NCBI RefSeq assembly: GCF_964204865.1
Contig: NC_135262.1
Location: forward strand, 4,092,001 to 4,156,000
Length of the DNA stretch: 64,000 nt
Origin: Styela clava
Lineage: Eukaryota > Chordata > Ascidiacea > Stolidobranchia > Styelidae
Direction: 5' to 3'
The position numbers were made by a program, and so were the translations under genes. The notes beneath the pieces were generated by a model. The model saw only the letters and a program-made list of their open reading frames with translations, made no database searches and was not told the DNA's origin. Within the stretch, counting starts at the first letter, position 1. Every line of letters starts with the position of its first letter. Shown here in pieces: positions 13,301 to 25,345 of the stretch.

Positions 13301-16300
13301 TTTCCACTTAGTCCGTATCTTCCAATGATTCTTCTCATCTGTTCAATTTCTTTGATTTCAGGATAACATTTCATCATATAGTCAAGGGGTGAAAGGTCAA
13401 GATCGAGTTGATCAGTTAAATGCTGTAAAAAGTTTGATATAATGTGAAATAAGATTTTCACTCCAGCTAATAGTATATAAGCAAGTATAAAGAACACAGG
13501 ACAGAAGAATTTAGGAAGAGAATGTTTGATGCTAAATACAGAAATGATATATAAGCAAATGTCGCACCTGATGATATCTTGCTATCTTAAGATGACTGTG
13601 TCTTCGTATTAATCCATCACTGGGCACGAGCTAAATGAATACAATTTTTTTTTATTATTTCTAAGATTGAAGATGCGGAAAACACAAACTAATTTCTGAA
13701 GCCTAAAAATACAGCTGATATTTGATTTTAATATCAACAGAAAACATGCAAAAAAACATTTTATTCCAGTTTTGATAATTTAAAATCAAATATTCTCAAA
13801 ATCATATTATTTTTGCGCTGCCCTTGTCCCTTTCCAAAGAATAAAACAGAATAAAATTGAAACGCCTTGTACTTTACAATTTTTTCAAGTCACCAGTTTA
13901 AATTCTGACTGATAAATTACCCAAATCAATCAAAAAGACGTTTTCTCAATATAATAAAATAAATCAGAAAAAAAGAAAATTAATCATTGAATCATACCTC
14001 TCCTGCAATCAGCTTTAATAAAGTTGATTTTCCAGCTCCGTTGGGGCCAACAAGAGCAAGCCTTGTATCAAGATCAATTCCAAATTCAAGATTTTCGTAG
14101 ATTAAAGGCTGAGATAAGAATAAAAATGCTGAATCAGTAAAACGTTATTTGTATGTAACCAAATCAGTTAAAAACTAGTTTCGCTGTGTCATAACAGCAA
14201 GAACTAGCACTTAAAACACCCTTTAAGACTCATTCAAATGTTTTCCCATGTAGATAGTATAAATCAGCCAGTAGATAGTTTAAATCAGCCAGTAGATAGT
14301 ATAAATCAGCCAGTAGATAGTATAAATCAGCCAGTAGATAGTATAAATCAGCCAGTAGATAGTATAAATCAGCCAGTAGATAGTATAAATCAGCCAGTAG
14401 ATAGTATAAATCAGCCAGTAGATAGTAGATAGTATAAATCAACACTTTCGCATCCACATGCATTTAGAATTTGACATAGAAAAACTGACAATTTAGACAA
14501 TTTTCTGAGAGGGCGTGGAGCTAATTGATAACAAAAATATTTGTTAGATTTGATCTTGCCCGCCTTATTTGGGATATTTACTTTTCAAAAATTTTGATTC
14601 ATTTCATTATTTACTTTCCATCCACGTATTTTCAACATGTTTTTTGAATAAAACATACTTTCGCCTTACTATCTGTTATTTGTTGCCTATTGGTAGTTAG
14701 TTTCCAATGAGCTGGGGCGCTAGACTTGACAAACAAATTCTAAAAAAGGGCCGAGGGGCTTAAAAAGTTTGAGAACCACTGTTTTAGAGTATAAAGCCGG
14801 CAAATAGATTTGGGAATTTGGATTAGAATAACGATTATTCAACTTCTCTGTGATATTGAAATCATCTCCATAGCTATATAATGATTTCCAGTAATGGCAT
14901 GTTGTACAACACTAAATTTAAAATGATTCAATAGGCTAATCAACGACATAAAAAAATAGGAAAAAAAATATTTCCAGGATGTAGATGCAAAAACCATTTT
15001 CTGCAAAAAATATCCCTGATACAGAACTGTTTTTCAATTAAAAGCAGGAAACAAGCAGAAAACAACCTCAGTTCAGAGTCGGTAAAATAAAACTTACAGT
15101 TTGATCATTGTATCTGAAACTGACATTCTGAACCATCATGACAGGTGGAGCTAGTTTTCCGCATTCAGGAAAGAAAAAACTAATTCCATTATCAGATGAA
15201 ACTCTCTGTGTCAAACCTGTAAGAAACAAAATAAATTTGAGTTGATATTCCCCAAAAAAGCTTGAATCAATCAGGTGTTTCCACATCCAAACTTTAATCT
15301 GAACACTCTAAGTCGGTGGTTTTCAACCTCTTCGGTGGAGTAAAACCAAAATGAAACATTGCACATTCCTGAGACCCTTGTGCAATAGTGTGAATTGTAT
15401 AAGCTATGAATACATATAATAGCAAACCTAATACTGTCAAAACAGAATAATTTTTTTTAAATGTAGCGAAGTTTAATCTTAGGGGCAATCATGATGGCTA
15501 TTTGATTGTAGAATTTGTATTTATATAATATACATCTCGAAGGTTATCATGTTTTTAGCATAGAAGTTGAACTATGACGAGGAATGCAAAAACTTAACCT
15601 TTTTCAACCATTTTAGCTAAAGTCTTTTCTTTACTTTGTGCTTGTTTTGCTAACTTGGCACTTCCGTGACCAAACCTAGCGATGTAGTCCTGGAAACATG
15701 AAAATTTAATTTGTTGAACATTTATTAAGAAAATGAAGTGAACTTGCAAAATACAAATTTGTGGGATAAATTATTCAGCTACGCATCATATCACATGGAT
15801 CAAAGATGCAATGATCCATAGATAACATAATTCATTTCTAATCATAGCAATGGAATATAAATGCAAAATCTCCAATTCCACCCCAGTAAATATCAAACTA
15901 CGTTGCTTACAAGTTACCAAGCCCGCCCTAAGACTCGCACCGGTCAGTGTAAATAAACTGTATTAATTTGGAGATATGACGCTTTTTTGAAGGGGAGTTT
16001 CACACAAGGTTCTAAAGAAGCAGCACCCATTGATAGGTGAGGAAATAACAGTTTGCAAACTTTGCACTAATGAAAAATGTAACTATAATTACAATTACTA
16101 ACACAGTATACAGAGATCGAACAAATAACCTACAAATACCAGTACTGATTTACTGATGTTCGAAAAGAAACTATTCATTCCTTGAAGCAAGAATTTGAAA
16201 TCAAATATAATCAATTTCGAATTGATTTGAGTTTCTATATCATTCCAAACACTCTGTGGAGTATCATGCTTCAAGTATTAGTTTGCCACAATGCTTAAAT

Positions 16301-19300
16301 AATTGTAACTAACTGCTTGAATAGGTTTTACTCAAAAAACAAAACATCACAATTCATAACCGACCTTCATGTGAGAAATCTGATCCTGTTCCCACTTATA
16401 TCTCTTCATTTGATTTTCATCAAGTTCAAGTTTTGTACGAATGAATGCATCATAATTACCCTGAAAACAAAGTTACAAGTAAAATAAAAGCAAATCAAAT
16501 TTGAAACAAATCGAATATACAAATATAAGAATTTGATTTCGAGGTTCGAAATAAAGGAAATATAAATATATATAGTTTATGCGAGAGAGGAATTCTATTC
16601 ATTAATTATTCTTTTGCAAAATATAATGTTTAATTACTCCAAAACTAAATTTATTTAGATGGGTAACTAAATTCTTGACAAGATGTTGAATAAGTTATCA
16701 GTACTCGCGTAGTGCGTGTACCAGGTTAGGGTTAGGCCATAATTTTATTCCGATTTTTCTTATTTTAGTTCTATTACGAGTTCGGGGACTGTCTGTGTTA
16801 CCCAAGTGAACATCCCGCTCGCTACCCATAGGTTTAAGTCCCTTTACACAACTGTAAAGTAGGTGAACAAAACTAGTTACCCCTATATTGGTACACACAC
16901 TTCTGGAACGCCAGACAATGACCTCTTTAAAAACTGTGATCATAGAAAACACAACAAAGCTGGAACCTTAACTCCATATTTCAGTCTAATTCTTAAAATC
17001 CAAGAAAGTTTTTCATGCATTGGTAAAATTGGAGGTAATCAATGCGATACTTACCGAAAAATAAGACAATTTCTTCTGTGTCATGTGTATCATATTTGTG
17101 CAAACTCCGTTTAAAAAATCTTGAGAATGTGAAATTAATACAAGAATGTGCTTGAATCTGAAAAAAAAAATAGCATGTAGCATAAAAAAATAGCATAGTC
17201 TTCAATAGCATGGGCCAGTAATATCGTCACCAACTAATAGGGCCTGGAAAACGGCAAATTTTGTTACTGATAGTCCACCTTTTCAATTCTTTATTTAGAA
17301 GACTACCGTATTTGCCTGTTTTGTAGCCCGGGCCCATATTTTTTCAACCAACTCACTAACCGGGCCCTTATTCAAGCACGGGCGCTTGGTATTTTCGATC
17401 GTTACAATAATTGATATATATTGTTATTTCCAGTTCTCAAGTATGATTCAAATGAGACTAACGAAAATATTGACTTTTTCTACGCATCGCAGGTACAAAT
17501 CTGCAAAAGAAGAAAAGTTTTGTGACACCCTATCAATAATGAAACGAAGCACTTGGGTGTCGCGACACCCAGTTTAAGAACCACGGTGTTACGTAATCAA
17601 TGCTATCTGTTATGTAATTGGACGCCTAAAGCGTGACTGTTATCTACCAGCGCTTAAAAATCAAAAGTGTTGTGACAAAAACGCTTATTATTTCCTATTG
17701 TTCCCTACCACTGAAAAATCAGCTTTTACATCGGGTGAGTATTCAAGCACCGGCCCTTATTTATTTTTATGTTCTGTTCACATGGGCGGCTATTCAACGG
17801 GCCCTTAATCAAGATCGGGCGGTAAAACGAGCATAGTCCAGATTTTCCTTGATTTAGCATACAGGCAAGCAAGAATTACATTTTGGTTAATGTGAAGGTA
17901 GGCATGGGGTTTGAAATTGAAAGAAAAGTAATTTTGTCTTTGATATATGGCATAAAAAAAGGAAAAGACATTCAATTGTGAAGAATAGAAATTTACCCGT
18001 AAGGCCGTAACCAAGTGGAAATGATTAAAACAGAAGTTAGGAAATAATTCAATATCATGCCTTCTATCATGCTAAATTAAGCAAATGAAACAGAGTCAGG
18101 TGAGCATTGAAAATCGGAAGTGGAAATACTACCTAAGTAAAGAAATTGGCCTGTTATAAACACATAATTACATGTTTGAACGGGAGCAAAAATGTTGCCA
18201 ATTTGGTAATCACTAGAATATTCTGTAATATTCAAAATGTGGGCACAGTGGTCCCTTGACCGCCTGCTTGCCCGGGCTGAAATTCCAGAGCAGAAATATT
18301 ATGTACCTTGCAAAAATACCTGCAAAGATTTAATAGCTTAAATCTATTGGATTATAAAAAAATTCTCACGTTTTTAATTCCTCTTCCAGCCACACACAGG
18401 CGTCCAAGTCCAGATGATTTGTCGGTTCATCAAGAAGTAGAAGATATGGTTTCACAAACAATGCTCTGAACAGAAATATGAACTGATAATAAGTGATTCT
18501 ACCGACAATCTAAATTGGGTGCTCCCGAAGTATGCGAACCAAGATGGCGGACATCGGAACGTAACATGGGTAACTGGTTAGGGTTAGGCGATAATTTTTT
18601 TCCAATTTTCCTTATTTTAGTCCTATTATCAGTTCGAAGACTATCCAAGAGCCTCCCGTAGTATTTATACCTAAAATTATGGCCTAACCCTAACCTAGTA
18701 CACATATTACATTCCGATGTCCGCCATCTTGGTTCGCATACTTCGGGAGCATCCTTAGTCTAAGCCTGGCATGGGCAAACTACGGCCCGTGGGCCAAATT
18801 AAGTAATTCAATCTGGCCCGCCTGACGCCGCCACAACCAAACCAAAACTAAATTTTAATGTTTCAGCTGGAAAATAACACAAGGAATTTGACATTGCGAT
18901 TAAATTTAGTTTTGGACCAAAGCTTTTTGCTTTATACTACTGCTTTTATAACACTTTACATATTGTTCGTGAAATGTAACTCACATCACACTTACATGGC
19001 CCGCCAGTAAGTGGAAATTTTGGGTTCCTGATCTAAAACCTTGCCAAACTGGTGTTAGCCATCGGGAAGGAATTTTGCCCTGTATTTGCTGTAGTATTAC
19101 TGATATTCTTAGTTCTTTATTAATACTATGATACTTGTTTATGCAAATATCCTAAACAACATGAACTGTACAAAATAGGGGTTTGCTTGCTCATAACTCT
19201 ACCTTAGGATCCGATCCATTAAATGTGAATGAATAAAGTAGTTTTTATGCAAAGTTCCAAATAAGCGAAAGGGCCAAATTTAACGAAAAACATTGGAAAC

Positions 19301-22300
19301 CAGGCTAGAAATTACATATTTATTCTGAGAAGAAAAGGCGATAAGATAAGACGACTTAATCACATGGGGAACCACGAATGTGTATGATGTAACACATTAA
19401 TCCCGGTGGTGAGGAAACCTGATAAGATGGCCTAATCACATGGGGAACCACGGCTTCTCGTCCGGTTATCAGTCCGATATGAGATTAGTTACCCAGTCAT
19501 CTGTTTCTAGATGCATGGACTTGCAAGGTGAAGGAAGCCGCAACCGACCAGCGGTTAAGTGAACCACCCACTGCACTATGTCATCACACCCTCATTCAAG
19601 GCTCAGAAAATTCTCACCTAGCAAGAGCAACTCTCATTCTCCAACCACCAGAAAAATCTGACAATTTCTTTTGCTGCATAGCTGCGGTGAATCCAAGTCC
19701 GTGTAAAATTCTTGCTGCACGAACTTGAGCTAAATCGACACCCAGTTCATCCAAACGTTCATAAATTTGAAACAAATGATCACTTTCCGCTGAGAATTAA
19801 TTTTAACATTCATTAGTGTTGATAATTTTACTAAAATAAGGCTAAATTCACTTGGCTAACATAAACAGTCCCTGAACTTATATTAGAACTAAAATAAAGA
19901 AAATGTGATTATTATGGCGAAACCCTAAACTGGTACACATACTACGTGAGTACCTTATTTTCACTAGAAAGATTTAAAATGTTAAAGATTGAGAGGATAT
20001 CACAGTCACAGATGTTTTTGTACTCGTAAATTTAGAAAAGTTCTACCGTCTGTGATGACTATAAATTTCCCAGAAAATTAACTGGATTCTTGATATACCA
20101 GATAAGAATTTGCATTCTAAGTGAATTTTATAACATTGTGGACTGTGGGACAAAGCAACAAACTCAAGTTAATTTAAGTAAGTAATCTCAAATAATTTAC
20201 TCAAGAGATGAGTCTAAAATATTTCTGATTGATCGCGCAACACCTTGCTCCAAGCGGAAGATTCTCATAAATAAAAATTCCACAACACACACTCCCGAAT
20301 CTTTATAGTTGAGATATTTAATAGCAGGTAATGCATCACAAGGATGCTATAGGGTTTCAGTAGCTCTAGTAATGACTTTGCTCACAGGCGAGTCACTTTT
20401 ACATTTAAGTTTTGAGAGAAACTTCTTATGAATATAAACATGAAACCCTCCCTTACTCACGATCTTCATGACTAAGATAATGGTTTTATAGCGTGCAATT
20501 CATCACACAAGGTTTTAGAACTCAGAGGTGAGTTTCTTTCACTTCTAAGTAAGTGTGCAAAACTTCGCTTTGAAGGCAAATTATCATAATTAAAAATTCA
20601 ACAACACATACTCATGATCTTCATGACTGAGACATTCAATGGCATATAAAGCATCGCAATATGGTTTTAGTAGCTCTGGGTACGTAGTGTGTGTGCCAGG
20701 TTAGGTTTAGGCCATAATTTTATTCTGATTATCCTTATTTTAGTTCTATTGTGAGCTCGGAGTATGTTGTATTAGCCAAGTGAATATCCCCCTGCCCATA
20801 GGCTTCAGTTACTTCACACAACTTGATGTAAGGTAGGCGAACAAAATTATATACCTCCATATTGGTACGCATACTTCTGCAGCGAACGCAACAATTGCTT
20901 TGGGGAAAAATTCTCATAATTAAAAATTCAATGGAAAATTTAACGTACGATCTTCATGACTCAATCTTTCAGCTTCTTTTTCCAACCGCGTTCTTTCTTT
21001 ATCAACTTCCATGACAGTTTGGAGAGGAGTTTTATCGCTCGCTTCCATCTCACGATCAAGAATAAAAACATCAATATGATCAGGAATGGGAACATCTCTA
21101 TGTCCAAGACTTCGTAGTAAAGTGGTTTTTCCTTGAAATTTTGGAAAAAAGGGGCAATTTTAATATTTAAATAAGCTCAAACATTAAAAATATGCAATAT
21201 TTAAACATGTAATGAATTGGATAGTCAGCGCCAAAATGGAAAGATCCCAGCTCTTGTAAAAATAGTAGTACAGTATAGGAACTCTACTTAACTGGCGTTT
21301 GTACACAGCATTGTTCACATCAAAAAAAGTGATTAAAAAATCATATAATAAACAATCAATTAGGATATTCCATATAGAAATGAATAGAACAAAACATTTA
21401 AATTAAATTGAGATGAACAAACATAATAAATATTATTTAAAATTTCAGACTGATCTAGAAGTTAAGTCCATACTACATAAAAAAATATCTTACCACATCC
21501 ATTAAGGCCGATTAATCCATATCTGTTCCCGGAATTCAATTCCAAATTTGTGTCTTCCCAAAGTACCTTGTAAAAAAGAAAAACTAATCGAACACCTATT
21601 CTATCCTTTCGCACACAGCTTTACAAACTGAATTTTCACACAATTTAACCAAAGTTAAATAAAGATTCAATGAAGAGTAATTGAAATTACCTGGCCATGG
21701 AAAGTACAGGAATAATTATGGATATGCAAATCAGTAGCAAGAGGATGGGAGGCAAGAACACCAGTACAAGAACGTGAACTCAAGGACAGGTTTTCAACTT
21801 CTGTGTTTAATCCTAGAAAAAATAGAATAAAAGCATGAATCATGACGTAAGATTGATTGGGTTTTGTAGCTGTTTCGTACCTAACGCACTATTAGTGGGT
21901 GTAGAAAAATAAAGTTGTCACATGTCTATTCTAACCCCCGCCTGACTTTGCCATCCAAAAAATACGTTACTACTACGTCATAGAGCTTGTCAACGGCATC
22001 TGTGCGAATGATAAAGAACTGACTATCGACAGCGATCTCTCTCACATCAGGGTCGTTGCGACGAGAGAAATATCTTGCTCGATTTTGGATGATCGTCTGC
22101 GCGTCTTGGATGACTGTTCCTACCTCATTACCCTGCATGATTGCAAAGATTCAAATTTCAAGCGGGACTGATGGACACCTCTTAACCACAAGGTGGCTCA
22201 AGTAACTAACAACTGGTAAGTTAATGATTCCTCTACCTGTCCAACATCAAGTCCAGGCATCTGAAACAAATAACTTGTTCACTATTCCAATAACCAACAT

Positions 22301-22614
22301 GAACTGGTGGCCCTTGTTCACCATTATGATTACAAGATTAAGCCATCTAATTTGTCGCCTTCGTCGGAATATATATGAATGTTTCATTAATGAAAATTAT
22401 TACTGAAATAAAGCTGTTCTAAAACTACTCTGGAATAATGTTAACATTCAGACTATTGTATATTCAGTATTTAGAATAAGATGAATATTACATTAATTTG
22501 ATACAAACCATTCACATCTCCATTGCCATTTTCATTTTGAGTTTTTTTGACTGGCTTCTTCTTTGAAGCTTCTTTCTTTTTTGCAGCTCGGCGTTTGGCG
22601 GCTTCAGAAGGCAT
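10302..22614 (-). CDS. ABCF2: ABCF2-type ABC-F ATPase, complete 17-exon gene
   Basis: Soluble twin-ATPase ABC-F protein without membrane domains; the family acts at ribosomes. Exons: 22509-22614, 21691-21812, 21494-21566, 20949-21131, 19618-19789, 18370-18465, 17055-17157, 16365-16460, 15599-15689, 15098-15216, 13998-14108, 13568-13630, 13294-13422, 12600-12803, 11740-11858, 10758-10781, 10302-10470. They sum to 1980 bp, 659 residues plus TAA, with every junction GT-AG and in frame. The N-terminus is lysine/alanine-rich ([20 protein letters not shown]). Cassette 1: Walker A GLNGCGKT (96-103, split by an intron), signature FSGGW (207-211), Walker [12 protein letters not shown] (D230/E231), switch His261. 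Cassette 2: Walker [10 protein letters not shown] (408-416), signature LSDGQ (495-499), Walker B D519/E520, switch His549. Human ABCF2 is about 620 residues; the extra length is mainly an acidic/lysine-rich C-terminal tail. Introns carry several MITEs, a SINE and a minisatellite. Confidence 0.96.
10758..10781 (-). other. ABCF2: ABCF2 24-bp micro-exon (exon 16)
   Basis: A micro-exon between AG (10783-10782) and GTAAGAG (from 10757). With phase-2 introns on both sides it adds KGRSADHH and joins exon 15 (ending LSK) to exon 17 (beginning SDDDDEKK). Including or skipping it keeps the frame, so it could be alternatively spliced. Confidence 0.75.
11387..11590. repeat. Foldback MITE (superfamily M), in ABCF2 intron 15
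   Basis: Starts GCTCCCGTAGTATGTG and ends CACATACTACAGCAG. The inner ends are GTACCAGGTTAGGGTTAGG and its complement CCTAACCCTAACCTGGTAC, so the element can fold into a long hairpin. Confidence 0.8.
11920..12075. repeat. Degenerate minisatellite
   Basis: About four imperfect units of roughly 35-40 bp containing GCGGACATAGCCATT-like cores (TAGT.GGACAT...GGACATAGCCATT). It is followed at about 12,089-12,111 by a TA microsatellite. Lies in ABCF2 intron 14. Confidence 0.75.
12345..12500. repeat. Foldback MITE (superfamily M), partial, ABCF2 intron 14
   Basis: Left arm ACTCCCATAGTATGTGAACC with AAGATGGAGGACACCGGAACG, then the internal TTCCTTATTTTAGTTCTATT box. The right arm is missing. Confidence 0.75.
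14250..14440. repeat. 21-bp minisatellite, about nine units, ABCF2 intron 10
   Basis: Near-perfect tandem units of GTAGATAGTATAAATCAGCC plus one A (21 bp), with a single T variant in an early unit. Because 21 is divisible by three, long repetitive open frames appear on both strands (NQPVDSI and YYLLADL repeats). These are not genes. The array lies between ABCF2 exons 13998-14108 and 15098-15216. Confidence 0.95.
16701..16915. repeat. MITE, superfamily M subtype b, ABCF2 intron 7
   Basis: Shares GTACCAGGTTAGGGTTAGG and the TTCTTATTTTAGTTCTATT box with other copies, but its far end is the subtype-b arm (ACTTTACAGT...GTAGGTGAACAAAACTAG, then TTGGTACACACACTTCTG). Confidence 0.8.
18517..18752. 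repeat. Foldback MITE (superfamily M), full-length, ABCF2 intron 5
   Basis: About 236 bp with long inverted arms: GTGCTCCCGAAGTATGCGAA at the left and TTCGCATACTTCGGGAGCA at the right, each continuing into a GATGGCGGACATCGGAACG-type segment. Confidence 0.9.
18768..19030. mobile_element. hAT-like nonautonomous fragment
   Basis: Begins GCATGGGCAAACTACGGCCC and is related, in inverse orientation, to the element at 39,750-40,030; both carry TTGACATTGCGATTAAATTT or its complement. It lies in ABCF2 intron 5. Ends are approximate. Confidence 0.6.
19320..19570 (-). mobile_element. tRNA-derived SINE, 5'-truncated copy
   Basis: Matches the 3' body of the SINE (GGGGAACCACGGCTTCTCGT, GATGCATGGACTTG, GACCAGCGGTTAAGTGAACC) with an internal partial duplication near 19,330-19,440. 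The tRNA-like head is missing. It sits beside ABCF2 exon 5. Confidence 0.7.
19846..19955. repeat. MITE fragment (superfamily M), ABCF2 intron 4
   Basis: Contains CACTTGGCTAACATAAACAG, AGAACTAAAATAAAGAAAAT and CTGGTACACATACTACGTGA, the half-element common to subtype b. Confidence 0.65.
20678..20885. repeat. MITE, superfamily M subtype b, ABCF2 intron 4
   Basis: GTACGTAGTGTGTGTGCCAG at one end and TTGGTACGCATACTTCTGCA at the other, with the subtype-b GTAGGCGAACAAAATTA segment. Confidence 0.8.
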
Positions 22615-23430
22615 TTTTATCGAATGATTTCACAGTTCTAGACGATTATTTTTCACTTTTCAAATATCTTTATATTCTTTTGACTGTTTGATAAGGGTCT
22701 GAGTTTATAAAGTAATTCATGACTTTTTTTTATGTAACAAGACATTTTTAAAAGTATGACAGACTGCAGAATGTACTTCTGATGCCTAAATTCTGACCAT
22801 CTACATACCGGTACATTAGATGACATTACTTGAGTAGTAACCCCCTTTCCAATTATTATCTTACATTTTGTGAAAATAATTGTAACATTTAGAATGTTTT
22901 ATCTCTGTATTTTCCGATTTTAATATATAGCCATCTGAAATCGTGTATCTTAAACATAATAGGAATAAGATGGGAGTTGACTTGATCACCATATGGCTGT
23001 ATCACTCCCTTCTGTCTATACCAAATTACGGTACTTTATTACTCGATATTTTTTAATAATCTGATATTATAATAGTATTACGAAAGTACGACGACTGTTT
23101 TTTGGTTGTGGGTTCTCTTCCCGACTTTTGAACAATAATATGATATTACGTATGGCGATACATGTTACTGAACATTTAGACAACATATTCTACTCTCTGT
23201 TAACACAAACTCGAAACAAATTGGACCTTTCTGAAAGTATAACCCATCTTCTATACATATCCCGCCCAAGTTTATAGCATACACGAAGTTAACAGCACGA
23301 CACGAACGCACGCCGAAACTAATCTTGCGAAATCGTGAAAACAGCTGTTTATAGGAAACTCATTATGACGTCAAGCGATTACTCGAGCTTATCGAAATGT
23401 CGCGCGGAAAGGATAGAAAACGGTTTGGCG
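22615..23430. other. 5' flank of ABCF2, no gene seen
   Basis: AT-rich sequence upstream of the ABCF2 start codon (minus strand) up to a transposon at 23,431. It presumably contains the ABCF2 5' UTR and promoter, but no defined core element could be picked out. Confidence 0.4.
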
Positions 23431-24661
23431 TAGGGCTTCTCAACCTTTTTCATATAGCGGCCCACTTTCACAAAGAGTTTTACTTCGCGGCCCACCTTTA
23501 TTAAGTTTTTTTTTTCGGAGGCTAAAATAAGTCGAGGCAGGGTTGTCCAAAACCAATCGAATTTTTGAATATATTCCAAAATCAAAGTAAATTCGAAGTA
23601 ATCGAATGTATTTTCGGCAAATTTTCTATTCGCCGTCAGCCAAATATATCTTCAAACGATATTTTGCATTTTTTCACGTATTGTAATGACGATAAAACAG
23701 AATCGTCACTTTGATTGTTCCTTATCTTCTGTGCGAGCGTGCGCGCATATGGTTGCGACACCTTTGCACGGCTGCGTGGTGGCCATTGCCACCATTCTCT
23801 TGCGAGGCTTCTTATTTAGGCATTGATTTCAAGCATGCCAGAAGGTGTTTTGGCCAAGTAATCACACTTTAGGTTTTGATCATTTACGAAAGCGCTTTGT
23901 TAGTTCGCGCACGCCTCTAAAACATACGAGTGTATTTATCCACATTGCCTCCACATGAAAGTGAACATTTCCGTATTGCAATATTATCCTTGCTGAACGT
24001 TCCATAAATAACTTTGAAGCGTTCTAAGCAGTCAAACGCAAAACTACAACAAATACTGGCATAAAAACGACATCTAATAAGATGTTATCCCGTAGGCTAC
24101 ATGTTTATTCCCGATTTAACTTTCATGCTCCGCTGTTTTCCTTTCGAAATAATAATCTGCCGCGATCGTTTCAAAATTTTGTTGTTATTGTTATTATTTG
24201 ACTCCCTCAACACGTTTTGGAGGAATCGCTTTTCTCTTCGAATACTGGACCAATTGCTTTGAAATTTTCAGTGGTTAAAGATAAAAATTTTCTCCAGAAG
24301 GCTATTACTTTTTTTTTCGCTATGACGTCATCAAAATTATGTGACTTTACGTGTCCATATATTTGAGCATAACTCTCTTGTTCCCATTGAGATAATCAGA
24401 TTTACAATTCTGATTACAATACAATTTTTAAGGTTGCTGAAAGTTTCTGGTTGTGGGGTCGCGAGTATCTGTAGTCTTCCTTTTAATGAAAATTGGGTAT
24501 TGAATAGAAGGTATTGATACCCTATTAAAAAGTCGAAATAATTTCAATTCCAACACAAAATTTATAGGAAAATACGAATAATATGGCAACGAGTTGGCGG
24601 CCCGCCATGTGATGCTTGGCGGCCCACCAGTGTGCCGCGGACCACCGGTTGAGAAGCGCTG
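23431..24661. mobile_element. hAT-like transposon with perfect 8-bp target duplication
   Basis: The 5' end TAGGGCTTCTCAACC and the 3' end GGTTGAGAAGCGCTG are near-complementary. They are flanked by GTTTGGCG at 23,423-23,430 and again at 24,662-24,669. The 8-bp duplication and the TAGGG...CAACC ends are hAT hallmarks. No transposase frame is visible, so it is nonautonomous or decayed. A fragment of the CAAGAGAG-end element lies inside it (about 24,190-24,395). Confidence 0.88.
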
Positions 24662-24699
24662 GTTTGGCGGTTACCGCCCTGTGCTCAGCATTAGGAATA

Positions 24700-24840
24700 C
24701 GTGGAATAGAACCGTCTCACGAAATTTTATGAGATCAGCGAACCAGTTAGCATTACATGATATTTTGTAACAGAACCGCCTGAAAAATATGACATTTGTG
24801 TGATGGAACCGGCTGACAAAAAATTTGAAATCCACCACTG
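24700..24840. repeat. hAT-like MITE, copy of the 59.0-kb element (inverse)
   Basis: Contains GATGGAACCGGCTGACAAAA and ends CCACCACTG at 24,840, the reverse complement of the element that starts at 58,997. The left edge is approximate. Confidence 0.6.
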
Positions 24841-25261
24841 CCTCCACCCCGATATAAATGATCCTACCCTATGATCCTACAAAACACAATGCAAAACGTA
24901 GGGCGAAAGTTCAGGCAACTTTTTAGAAGTTCGAATGAAATTTAAAACACCAATGCATGATATGTATCCACGGAGTATCAACTTCCCCAGTTTATCTAAA
25001 ATACGAATTCATTATACCAATCAGTAATAACACAACAATTGAAATCCAAGCTTTTCTGTGTAAGAGAAGATTGCTCGACTATTTGGCTTCGCGGGGCAGT
25101 TTCCCCAATTCGATGGCGGATTATGTAATTTCGAACGTCCTTTCTTGTTGATTTGTATGTGAGACATCTTTTTCAATTGTTGATTGGTGGCAAATATGTT
25201 ACGGAGGTAATTAAATGGGAGACCTCCCGTCGCCAAAATTCGAAATCTCGGCGCACCTTTG

Positions 25262-25345
25262 ATTACCCTGCGTGGATTCGCAGGTTCGAATCCGATGAGG
25301 GATAATTAAGTGCGGGTGGATTGCTGGACTCCTCACTATAGGGCT
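25262..25345 (+). mobile_element. SINE fragment
   Basis: Contains the B-box region GGATTCGCAGGTTCGAATCC and the following GATTGCTGGACTCCTC shared with the full SINE at 31.2 kb. Confidence 0.65.

Noticed and set aside
14250-14440. CRISPR-like array
   Set aside because: Contiguous 21-bp tandem units with no spacers, in an animal intron; a minisatellite.
14238-14463. Repetitive open frames on both strands (NQPVDSI and YYLLADL repeats)
   Set aside because: They are translations of a 21-bp intronic minisatellite, not genes.
18517-18752. TTAGGG/CCCTAA runs as telomeric or interstitial telomere sequence
   Set aside because: Only two units each, always at the same place within the MITE arms; part of the transposon.
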